Shown here: positions 1 to 4,634 of the stretch, piece by piece
Position numbering within the stretch: the stretch's first letter is position 1
Layout: each line of letters starts with the position of its first letter
NCBI GenBank assembly: GCA_903906615.1
Contig: CAIVKT010000653.1
Location: 1 to 8,462 of the forward strand
Length of the DNA: 8,462 bases
Source of the DNA: an uncultured Bacteroidota bacterium
GTDB lineage: Bacteria; Bacteroidota; Bacteroidia; Chitinophagales; Chitinophagaceae
Reading direction: 5' to 3'
The notes under the pieces: model-generated
What the model saw: only the letters and a program-made list of their open reading frames with translations
What the model was told of the DNA's origin: nothing
Databases searched by the model: none
Position numbers and translations under genes: made by a program

Positions 1-100
1 TGCTAACCTCAATAAGCTAAAAGGGAAAATTCTTGCGCCCCGTAAGCTTGAAGCGGCAAACAAATCGCTGAAAAAATTAAAAGACTCTCTTCCTAAATAA
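1..100 (+). CDS. C-terminal end of an unidentified protein (partial)
   Basis: The gene runs in from the left edge. The reading frame starting at base 2 is open for 32 codons and ends at TAA (98-100). The visible tail is strongly basic and looks helical, with many lysines (for example KSLKKLKDSLPK at the very end) and no cysteine or aromatic residue. I do not recognise the family, and a lysine-rich helical tail alone does not indicate a function. The same frame stays open for 43 more codons after this stop (to the TAA at 230-232), which is within what chance allows. No convincing terminator hairpin follows. The coding assignment rests only on the open frame running off the edge and on its lysine-rich composition. 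Confidence 0.45.
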   Translation, partial: ANLNKLKGKILAPRKLEAANKSLKKLKDSLPK

Positions 101-299
101 TACCTGTTACCATTCCTGCTGCTACGCTTGTTGCCCTTCCTTGCAATTGATGATATAGCAACACATATTAGTTACAGTTCTGTTTTCTATGCGAAGTTCC
201 AGGCACTGCCCGTTGCACGTAAACTTAAATAAAAAAATCACAATATCTATTTTATAAAACACCCCATAACTAAAACGTCTTGGAGCGCATTACTTTCTT

Positions 300-377
300 C
301 ACGACCTTTGTGCCCTTAAAGCATGTTTTACCCTTTTTTGTGATCTTAGTGAAACCTTTATGGCCTTTGTGTTGAAA
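300..377. repeat. Degenerate CTTTGTG-type dispersed repeat
   Basis: Within 78 bases the words CCTTTGTG, TTTTGTG, CTTAGTG, CTTTATGG and CCTTTGTG follow each other at roughly 8-20 base intervals, interspersed with AAACC. From memory, Bacteroidota genomes carry a low-complexity intergenic repeat with this flavour, alternating CTTTGTG and CTTTGTGAAA units. I cannot check its copy number here. It has no start codon, no useful hairpin and no promoter-like element, so I treat it as non-coding. Confidence 0.5.
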
Positions 378-446
378 AATAATTGCACAAACCAAACATA
401 TACCCCTTTTAGTACAAGACAGTAGCTCACTCGCTCCACTTTAAGG

Positions 447-474
447 TTTTCACTTTTGACTTTTCACTTCTTAC
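447..474. repeat. Array of four 7-bp units, TTTT(C/G)AC
   Basis: Four units in perfect 7-bp register: TTTTCAC, TTTTGAC, TTTTCAC, TTCTTAC. The consensus resembles a second heptad array at 5993-6020 (TTTATAC/TTTTAAC). It sits immediately 5' of the first copy of the larger direct repeat. Tandem arrays of this kind are plausible slippage sites. No function is evident. Confidence 0.7.
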
Positions 475-486
475 CCGTGTGACATC

Positions 487-613
487 CAATGGGACATTTG
501 AAAAATTAAATACGGCCACAACCCTTGCCCACAATCACTTACATAAAAAATCACAATCAGAATTATCCCGATAGCTATCGGGACAAAAAAAAGTTTTCAG
601 CGCATGGGACATT
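487..613. repeat. Direct repeat copy 1 (127 bp, carries a 14-bp palindromic insert)
   Basis: This copy begins CAATGGGACAT and ends GCGCATGGGACATT. It aligns to copy 2 (770-882) without gaps over its first 82 bases (487-568 against 770-851; 64 of 82 identical by my count). It then carries 14 extra bases (569-582), then matches perfectly over the final 31 bases (583-613 against 852-882). The extra bases complete the palindrome CCCGATAGCTATCGGG. Both ends carry the ATGGGACAT word in the same orientation, so it is not a classical inverted-repeat transposon. Confidence 0.8.
566..583. repeat. 18-bp perfect palindrome TCCCGATAGCTATCGGGA
   Basis: A perfect dyad with no spacer. Compared with repeat copy 2, exactly 14 bases (569-582) are inserted after TTATCC, and this insertion generates the palindrome. 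From memory the core CCCGATAGCTATCGGG recurs in many Bacteroidota intergenic regions, rather like a REP element, but I cannot count it here. It is not followed by a T-run in either orientation that would make it a normal terminator. Confidence 0.7.
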
Positions 614-750
614 TACCTGCGCAAGTGTAGATACCTCGTACCTCGGCAAGAAAATAAAAGTGTTGCGTAAATGGTATGATGACGAAAACGAAAAGTCTAC
701 TTACAGCGGGTGCTAGGGTAAAGTAAAATAAGGATTACTAAATGTCCCAT
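604..750. repeat. 147-bp segment bounded by 12-bp perfect inverted repeats (MITE-like)
   Basis: ATGGGACATTTA at 604-615 is the exact reverse complement of TAAATGTCCCAT at 739-750. The enclosed segment is too short for a transposase. I see no target-site duplication at its edges (GCGC before, CAAT after). The left end is shared with the right end of direct-repeat copy 1. The interior includes an open stretch (about 611-716) with protein-like codon content that ends at TAG, perhaps a gene fragment. A non-autonomous mobile element is one reading. Chance placement of a recurring ATGGGACAT word in both orientations is the other. Confidence 0.4.
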
Positions 751-769
751 CAATTGAAAATGGGACATT
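741..769. repeat. 10-bp inverted repeat with 9-base loop built from the ATGGGACATT word
   Basis: AATGTCCCAT (741-750) and ATGGGACATT (760-769) form a perfect 10-bp stem around the loop CAATTGAAA. A further ATGGGACAT follows at once (772-780), at the start of direct-repeat copy 2. No T-run follows, so this is unlikely to be an intrinsic terminator. It may be the junction between two repeat units. Confidence 0.6.
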
Positions 770-882
770 CAATGGGACATCTGAAAAATTAAATACACCC
801 GAAACCATTGCCAGTACTCACTTATAGATAAAACCACGATTGGAGTTATCCACAAAAAAAAGTTTTCAGCGCATGGGACATT
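770..882. repeat. Direct repeat copy 2 (113 bp, without the insert)
   Basis: This is the second copy of the unit at 487-613. It begins CAATGGGACAT and ends GCGCATGGGACATT. It lacks the 14-bp palindromic insert and reads TTATCC directly followed by ACAAAAAAAAG. The final 31 bases are identical between copies, whereas the first 82 are about 78% identical. The uneven divergence suggests conservation or recent conversion of the right end. Confidence 0.8.
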
Positions 883-918
883 AGGCCCGCAAAAAACGAG
901 AGTGCTTTTACAGAGTAT

Positions 919-956
919 AAAAAAAGCGCAGGCCGGAAATAAATCCCGGCCTGCGC
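919..956 (-). terminator. Rho-independent terminator of the DUF2092-DUF6515 operon
   Basis: An 11-bp perfect G/C-rich stem (GCGCAGGCCGG at 926-936 pairing with 946-956) encloses a 9-base loop. On the minus strand it is followed by seven T residues (complement of 919-925). It lies 25 bases beyond the stop codon of the minus-strand gene at 981-1775, exactly where an intrinsic terminator for that transcript should be. Confidence 0.9.
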
Positions 957-980
957 ATATAATGGCTTAGTTATAGTTGC

Positions 981-1775
981 TTAGTTCACCTGTACCACTT
1001 CATAAGCATCCTGCCCGTTTTGGGAGATGGGTGCATAGTAAGTGTTGTTGTACAACAGGTACTCCTGGCCATTTATTTGCTGGTCGGTAGCGCCCTGTGG
1101 TATCTCGGTAACTATAGCGCCTATGGGGCCGGGTACCACCCTCAAGGAGCCACCCTGGCTCACATAGAATGTGCCGCCATAGTAGAAGTAGTTGCCGCCA
1201 TCGCCGCCCTGTACTTCCTGGTAGCCTGATGGCAGGTAAGATACCACAGCGCCCACCGGCGGAGCCACTACATTGTAACCTGATCCGTATGGCTGGTAGT
1301 ATACGCCATTGTCGTAATAGTAGTTCGCGCCTCCCCAGTTGAACATGATGGCATTAACTGTAAGCGCCGTAGCAAAAAAGCCGAACGGGTGCCAGTATGG
1401 CCCCCACACATAGGGATGGTACGGATGGTAGAAATAAGGATGGAAGCCGGACACATGATGGAAGGCATTATCGCCACGGAAACCACCACCGAAGTAACCA
1501 CGGCCACGGCCGGCATCGCCACGTGCCGCAGGCATTACGTGGTTGCCAAAGTTGCGTGCGCCGCCGTTTATGCTGCGGGGGCCTACCTGCACGGGTGCAT
1601 GGCCACCGCCGCCAAAACTGCCACCGCCGCGGGGGGCTCCGCCGCCGCCCCTGGCGCCACCGCCGCCACCACCGTGGCCAAAGTGCTGTGCGTTACTGCT
1701 TAATGGCATGGCGAATAACAACGCCGCTGCGATACAAATACTATATGCTGATCTTAATTTATTATGCGATCTCAT
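981..1775 (-). CDS. Exported Gly/His/Tyr-rich protein, DUF6515-like
   Basis: A 264-residue secreted protein. Residues 1-29 form a signal peptide (basic start, hydrophobic core, cleavage likely after SSNA before QH). Residues ~33-60 are extremely glycine-rich. Residues ~105-135 are rich in His, Pro, Tyr and Trp (HPYFYHPYHPYVWGPYW). A short hydrophobic stretch (FFATALTVNAIMF) follows. The C-terminal ~115 residues contain three related modules of about 43 residues, beginning near 151, 195 and 238: NYYYDNGVYY, NYFYYGGTFY and EYLLYNNTYY. In the first two this is followed by a PPVGAVV or GPIGAIV strand and a LPSG or IPQG turn. This pattern matches DUF6515, a family of unknown function. The start ATG has no strong Shine-Dalgarno, as is usual in this phylum. 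The gene lies 34 bp after the DUF2092 gene and ends at a strong terminator, so the two are probably co-transcribed. A cell-envelope or surface role is inference. Confidence 0.85.
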   Translation of the reverse strand: MRSHNKLRSAYSICIAAALLFAMPLSSNAQHFGHGGGGGGARGGGGAPRGGGSFGGGGHAPVQVGPRSINGGARNFGNHVMPAARGDAGRGRGYFGGGFRGDNAFHHVSGFHPYFYHPYHPYVWGPYWHPFGFFATALTVNAIMFNWGGANYYYDNGVYYQPYGSGYNVVAPPVGAVVSYLPSGYQEVQGGDGGNYFYYGGTFYVSQGGSLRVVPGPIGAIVTEIPQGATDQQINGQEYLLYNNTYYAPISQNGQDAYEVVQVN

Positions 1776-1809
1776 GACTGAAAATATTTTAAAAAGGAAG
1801 TGTATGAAA

Positions 1810-2550
1810 TTATTTTTTAGCAGTTGCAGATGCCAGCTTTATCTTCTTCGCGTTTGGCGGGGCGTTGAATTCAAATATCCCGTTGGGCAGGCTGGGGTTG
1901 ATCTGCCAGTCGGTATAGGTAGCCTCGAATTGCGGGTTCAGCGGCTTATCCGTGGATACGATCACCATTTTCACGGGCAGGTAAAAGGCATCGTCCGCTA
2001 TCCAGAACTGGAAGGTCTTATCCTTTGAAGTGCCTGCGATATGAAAGCAGTCTTTGCCATCTACCTTGGTCATACCCAGGAACACCAGGTTATTGGCCTG
2101 TGATATAATATCATCCACAAAGCCGGGATACAGATAATCGGCTACCGGGAATACGATGCCGTAGTTCTTGTTCATATAGTCTATCATCTCTATCATAGAC
2201 GATGGTACACTTACCTGCGAATAATTATTACGGTCGGCGGAGTAGTAGCTGAGGGTTTTGCCGTTATACAGCAGCGACCGGCTGCCTTTATCGCCCTCGC
2301 AGCGCACCAGCAGCTTATCAGGGCCGCCAACATATACATGCTCTATGTCTGAATGCTTCACGAGACCCAGCTCGCGGCTGCTCACGTCATAGTTCGACTT
2401 GACCGTGGCGCTGCACGACCCCAGCTCACCGATCATAGCGCTCATCCTGTCGAGGATGGAAACGGCCACGGTATCAATTTTAGAATTTTGCGCTTGTACC
2501 CTGCCGGACAAACCGAGGATAACCAACGCGCATACAACTTTTAGTTTCAT
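1810..2550 (-). CDS. Exported DUF2092-family protein (LolA/LppX-like fold)
   Basis: A 246-residue protein with a signal peptide (residues 1-20, cleavage likely at VQA before QN). The mature part reads like DUF2092: an N-terminal helix with MSAMIGELGSCSATVKSNYD, a strand pattern with GPDKLLVRCEG, a LLYNGKTLSYYSADRNNYSQ block, a central helical part (SSMIEMIDYMNKNYGI, then YLYPGFVDDI), then KVDGKDCFHIAG and a C-terminal FQFWIADDAFYLPVKMVI strand pair ending near GIFEFNAPPNAKKI. DUF2092 is related in fold to the periplasmic lipid or lipoprotein carriers LolA and LppX, so a hydrophobic-ligand role in the periplasm is possible but unproven. It is the first gene of a two-gene minus-strand operon, with 34 bp to the next start. 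The 164-bp gap to the divergent cmk gene should hold its promoter, but I find no clean TAnnTTTG there on this strand. Confidence 0.85.
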   Translation of the reverse strand: MKLKVVCALVILGLSGRVQAQNSKIDTVAVSILDRMSAMIGELGSCSATVKSNYDVSSRELGLVKHSDIEHVYVGGPDKLLVRCEGDKGSRSLLYNGKTLSYYSADRNNYSQVSVPSSMIEMIDYMNKNYGIVFPVADYLYPGFVDDIISQANNLVFLGMTKVDGKDCFHIAGTSKDKTFQFWIADDAFYLPVKMVIVSTDKPLNPQFEATYTDWQINPSLPNGIFEFNAPPNAKKIKLASATAKK

Positions 2551-2702
2551 GGTATTTTGTTTTAAAGACGTAAAGACGAATATCAGACTGTAAAAATGCA
2601 GAAAAGTTTATAACAGAAATAGTACATAAAAATCATGCTAAGAGAATTGGCAATGTTTTAACGAAATGGGCGGAAGTCAGGCAAAATATCGGTTAATCCA
2701 TT

Positions 2703-2710
2703 TAACTTTG
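2703..2710 (+). promoter_or_regulatory. Bacteroidota -7 element TAACTTTG upstream of cmk
   Basis: This is a perfect match to TAnnTTTG, ending only 4 bases before the cmk ATG (2715). Transcription would begin at or within a few bases of the start codon, giving a leaderless or nearly leaderless mRNA. I see no TTTG at the expected -33 spacing, which lowers confidence. Confidence 0.5.
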
Positions 2711-2714
2711 TAGC

Positions 2715-3416
2715 ATGTCAGCCCCCAAGATCATCATAGCTATAGACGGCTTCTCGTCGTGCGGCAAAAGCACACTGGCCAAGGAGCTGGCCCGCCGGCT
2801 GGCCTATAATTATGTAGACAGCGGGGCTATGTACCGCGCCATAACCCTTTACTTCCTGCGCAACCATGTGGATGATACCGACCACGGCAAGGTGCTGGAT
2901 GCGATAGCCAACATCAACCTGTCCTTTGTATTCAATGAGCAGGACCAGCGCTCGGATATTCACCTGAATGATGAGAATGTAGAGCCTTATATACGGGATA
3001 TGATCGTATCGGAGAAGGTAAGCGAGGTGGCTGCACTGCGCGAGGTGCGCTCCTTTGCTGTAGGCCAGCAAAAACGGATGGGCCGCAAGAGAGGCATAGT
3101 GATGGATGGACGGGATATAGGCACAGCCGTTTTCCCCGATGCAGAGCTGAAGATATTTATGACTGCCGACCCGGAGGTGCGCGTGATGCGCCGCTTCAAA
3201 GAGATGTATGCAGTCAACACGCACGTGACCATAGACGAAGTGCGCCACAACCTGGAGCTGCGCGATTATATAGACAGTACCCGTGAAGAAAGCCCCCTGC
3301 ACCAGGCCGCAGATGCCCTGTTGCTGGACAATAGCGGCCTGACGCGCGAGGAGCAGTTGGATATGGTACTGGGTTGGGTAAAGGACAGGCAGTTAGCGAC
3401 AACCCCAAACCCCTAA
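2715..3416 (+). CDS. cmk: Cytidylate kinase (CMP/dCMP kinase)
   Basis: Phosphorylates CMP and dCMP to the diphosphates with ATP, in the cytoplasm, as part of pyrimidine nucleotide salvage and recycling. The protein is 233 residues, the normal size for the bacterial family. Diagnostic features in order: a P-loop GFSSCGKST (12-20), the CMP-site motif DSGAMYRA (35-42), VMDGRDIGT (129-137), the [13 protein letters not shown] helix after it, and the [13 protein letters not shown] lid region with its conserved Asp, Ser and Arg. The ATG at 2715 places the P-loop at the usual distance from the N-terminus. It is transcribed away from the DUF2092 gene. Its stop codon TAA (3414-3416) overlaps the stop codon of the convergent CsbD-family gene. 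No fold-breaking changes are visible. This is a confident housekeeping assignment. Confidence 0.96.
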   Translation: MSAPKIIIAIDGFSSCGKSTLAKELARRLAYNYVDSGAMYRAITLYFLRNHVDDTDHGKVLDAIANINLSFVFNEQDQRSDIHLNDENVEPYIRDMIVSEKVSEVAALREVRSFAVGQQKRMGRKRGIVMDGRDIGTAVFPDAELKIFMTADPEVRVMRRFKEMYAVNTHVTIDEVRHNLELRDYIDSTREESPLHQAADALLLDNSGLTREEQLDMVLGWVKDRQLATTPNP

Positions 3417-3598
3417 AGCGACTTTAACCACGTCACTAGCTCATCCCTGCCCTTTCCTAATTTCTTTTGCAGGCGGCCAAGTAGCTCATCATCTTTGCCG
3501 TCTTCATATTCCAGGTCATCATCGGTGAGGTCGGCATGTGCTTGTTTGATCTTGCCTTTCCATTCGTTCCATTTGCCTTTAAATTCCAGCTTGTCCAT
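3413..3598 (-). CDS. CsbD-family small acidic stress protein
   Basis: A 61-residue protein beginning [19 protein letters not shown], the typical CsbD opening, followed by [34 protein letters not shown]. The family consists of small, soluble, highly charged proteins of uncertain function, often induced in general stress. The frame is open further upstream to an ATG at 3635-3637, but the family starts at the MDKLEFKG methionine, so I place the start at 3598. The stop TAG (3413-3415) shares bases with the cmk stop codon, so the two convergent genes have no spacer and no room for a separate terminator. The gene is divergent from the beta-lactamase gene, with about 101 bp between the starts. Confidence 0.85.
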   Translation of the reverse strand: MDKLEFKGKWNEWKGKIKQAHADLTDDDLEYEDGKDDELLGRLQKKLGKGRDELVTWLKSL

Positions 3599-3669
3599 AG
3601 TGGTAGTTTTAGCGATAGCATATAAAATCCATGCCAAAACCGTAATTTCTCATTCACCCGCATTAAAAT

Positions 3670-3677
3670 TACCTTTG
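3670..3677 (+). promoter_or_regulatory. Bacteroidota -7 element TACCTTTG for the class D beta-lactamase gene
   Basis: A perfect match to TAnnTTTG, 22 bases before the ATG at 3700, which gives a 5' leader of roughly 15-20 bases. TTTC at 3646-3649 is a three-of-four match to the -33 TTTG, with a 20-base spacer. The element lies in the divergent 101-bp gap shared with the CsbD-family gene. Confidence 0.6.
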
Positions 3678-3699
3678 CGGCATCAAATAAAGCATATTC

Positions 3700-4557
3700 A
3701 TGAATATAAGAGTAATAATGGCTTGCCTTTCTGTGGTGTTATTTACATCGTGCGCCAAGAGCCGCATCAAGGAACATCCCGAATGGAGCAAATTCTATGA
3801 AGCATATGGTATTAAGAATGCCTGCTTCCTGCTGAGGGATAATAACCATGAGTCTATACACTATTATAATAAAGAGCGCAGCACGCAACGTTTTCTGCCT
3901 GCTTCCACTTTTAAGATATTCAATTCGATGGTGGCGCTGGAAACAGCAGTGGCTGCCGATGACCAACTGGTGATCAAATGGGACGGCGTGCCCCGCAAGC
4001 CGGAATGGGATAAAGACATGACCATGCGCGAGGCGTTTAAAGTAAGCTGTGTGCCTTACTACCAGGAGATAGCCCGCCGCATAGGCCCCGCCAAAATGCA
4101 ACACTACTTAGACACTGTGAAGTATGGCAATATGAAAATGGAGGGCCGCATAGACGACTTCTGGCTAAACAACTCGCTACAGATATCGCCTGATGAGCAA
4201 GCCGGTTTTTTAAAGCGCCTGTACTTTGCCGAGCTGCCCCTCTCTGAGCGCAGCCAGCGCATAGTAAAGACAATGATGCTGCAGGAAGAAACACCGGGAT
4301 ATAACCTATACTACAAAACGGGTACCGGCATAGTAGGCGATAAGACCATATACTGGATAGTAGGCTTCTCTGAAAAAATAGAGCATGTAAAAGAACCCGA
4401 AGGATCTATGAACAAAAGCGATGTACGCAACTATCCTTACTTCTTTGCGGAGAATTTCGAACTGCCCACTTCCGACACTTCCAAAGACTGGTCGAAGGTG
4501 CGTGTAGTCATACTGCATGATGTGCTGAAAGAGTATGGGGCATTGCCTAAAAGTTAA
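3700..4557 (+). CDS. Class D (OXA-type) beta-lactamase-family lipoprotein
   Basis: A 285-residue protein with the full serine active-site set of class D beta-lactamases: S69-T-F-K72 (acylated Ser and the Lys that is carboxylated in active enzymes), S116-C-V118, Y142-G-N144, W155, and K206-T-G208. The N-terminus is a lipoprotein signal with lipobox LFTSC (Cys18), so it is probably anchored in an envelope membrane facing the periplasm. If active, it hydrolyses beta-lactams through an acyl-enzyme. The same fold is shared with BlaR/MecR sensor domains and penicillin-binding transpeptidases, but the YGN motif and overall length favour a class D enzyme. There is no adjacent blaR/blaI-like regulator, integron or transposase, so it looks like a resident chromosomal gene. 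The substrate range and contribution to resistance cannot be read from the sequence. Its stop codon lies inside the first unit of an octamer array. Confidence 0.88.
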   Translation: MNIRVIMACLSVVLFTSCAKSRIKEHPEWSKFYEAYGIKNACFLLRDNNHESIHYYNKERSTQRFLPASTFKIFNSMVALETAVAADDQLVIKWDGVPRKPEWDKDMTMREAFKVSCVPYYQEIARRIGPAKMQHYLDTVKYGNMKMEGRIDDFWLNNSLQISPDEQAGFLKRLYFAELPLSERSQRIVKTMMLQEETPGYNLYYKTGTGIVGDKTIYWIVGFSEKIEHVKEPEGSMNKSDVRNYPYFFAENFELPTSDTSKDWSKVRVVILHDVLKEYGALPKS

Positions 4558-4616
4558 TTAGTTAAAGGGTGAATTGGTTAAATAGTTAATTGGTTAAAGG
4601 GTTAAAGAGTTGGTCA
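4553..4616. repeat. Array of eight 8-bp units, consensus GTTAAAGG
   Basis: Eight units in exact 8-bp register: GTTAATTA, GTTAAAGG, GTGAATTG, GTTAAATA, GTTAATTG, GTTAAAGG, GTTAAAGA, GTTGGTCA (the last is degenerate). The array fills the gap between the class D beta-lactamase and UMF1-family permease genes and includes the beta-lactamase stop codon (4555-4557). It ends 18 bases before the preferred permease start. Length change by slippage would move the permease leader but would not alter the beta-lactamase sequence before its stop. Confidence 0.8.
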
Positions 4617-4634
4617 TTTAAAAATATTAGCTGC

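Larger units (their letters stand above)
101..980. other. Gene-poor, repeat-rich intergenic region
   Basis: About 880 bases without a gene I would defend. The first 200 bases show nothing recognisable. From 300 onward the region is almost continuous repeats: a degenerate CTTTGTG-type repeat (300-377), a heptad array (447-474), and two copies of a direct repeat (487-613 and 770-882) with a 147-bp inverted-repeat-bounded segment between them (604-750). It ends in the terminator of the minus-strand operon (919-956). A 63-codon open frame at 525-716 lies across one repeat copy and is judged not to be a gene, although its second half (from about base 614) has protein-like codon content and could be a fragment of a lost gene. 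Confidence 0.7.

Noticed and set aside
101..232. In-frame extension of 43 codons after the stop of the left-edge gene (possible read-through or broken gene)
   Set aside because: An open run of this length is fairly likely by chance, the composition changes abruptly from Lys-rich to Leu-rich, and no family is recognised.
525..716. 63-codon open frame on the + strand in the repeat region
   Set aside because: Its N-terminal half lies inside a repeat copy whose sister copy has a stop in the corresponding frame, the 14-bp insert is not a multiple of three, and no family is recognisable. The second half may be a gene fragment, but I would not call a gene.
1020..2028. Several open frames on the + strand and a second frame on the minus strand (such as 1543-2028 +, proline-rich, and 1268-1522 -)
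   Set aside because: They are shadows of the G/C-rich glycine-coding gene. Glycine codons read from the other strand give proline or alanine runs without stops. The minus-strand frame at 981-1775 has a signal peptide and recognisable modules.
2718..3302. 194-codon open frame antisense to cmk
   Set aside because: The cmk frame contains every cytidylate kinase motif. The antisense frame has no recognisable domain and is explained by codon bias.
3596..3637. Upstream ATG at 3637 as the start of the CsbD-family gene
   Set aside because: The extension [13 protein letters not shown] is unlike the family, whose members begin at the MDKLEFKG methionine.
4590..4634. TTG at 4590 as the start of the UMF1 permease
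   Set aside because: It lies inside the octamer array and would add a 15-residue tail unlike the family. The ATG at 4635 fits better.
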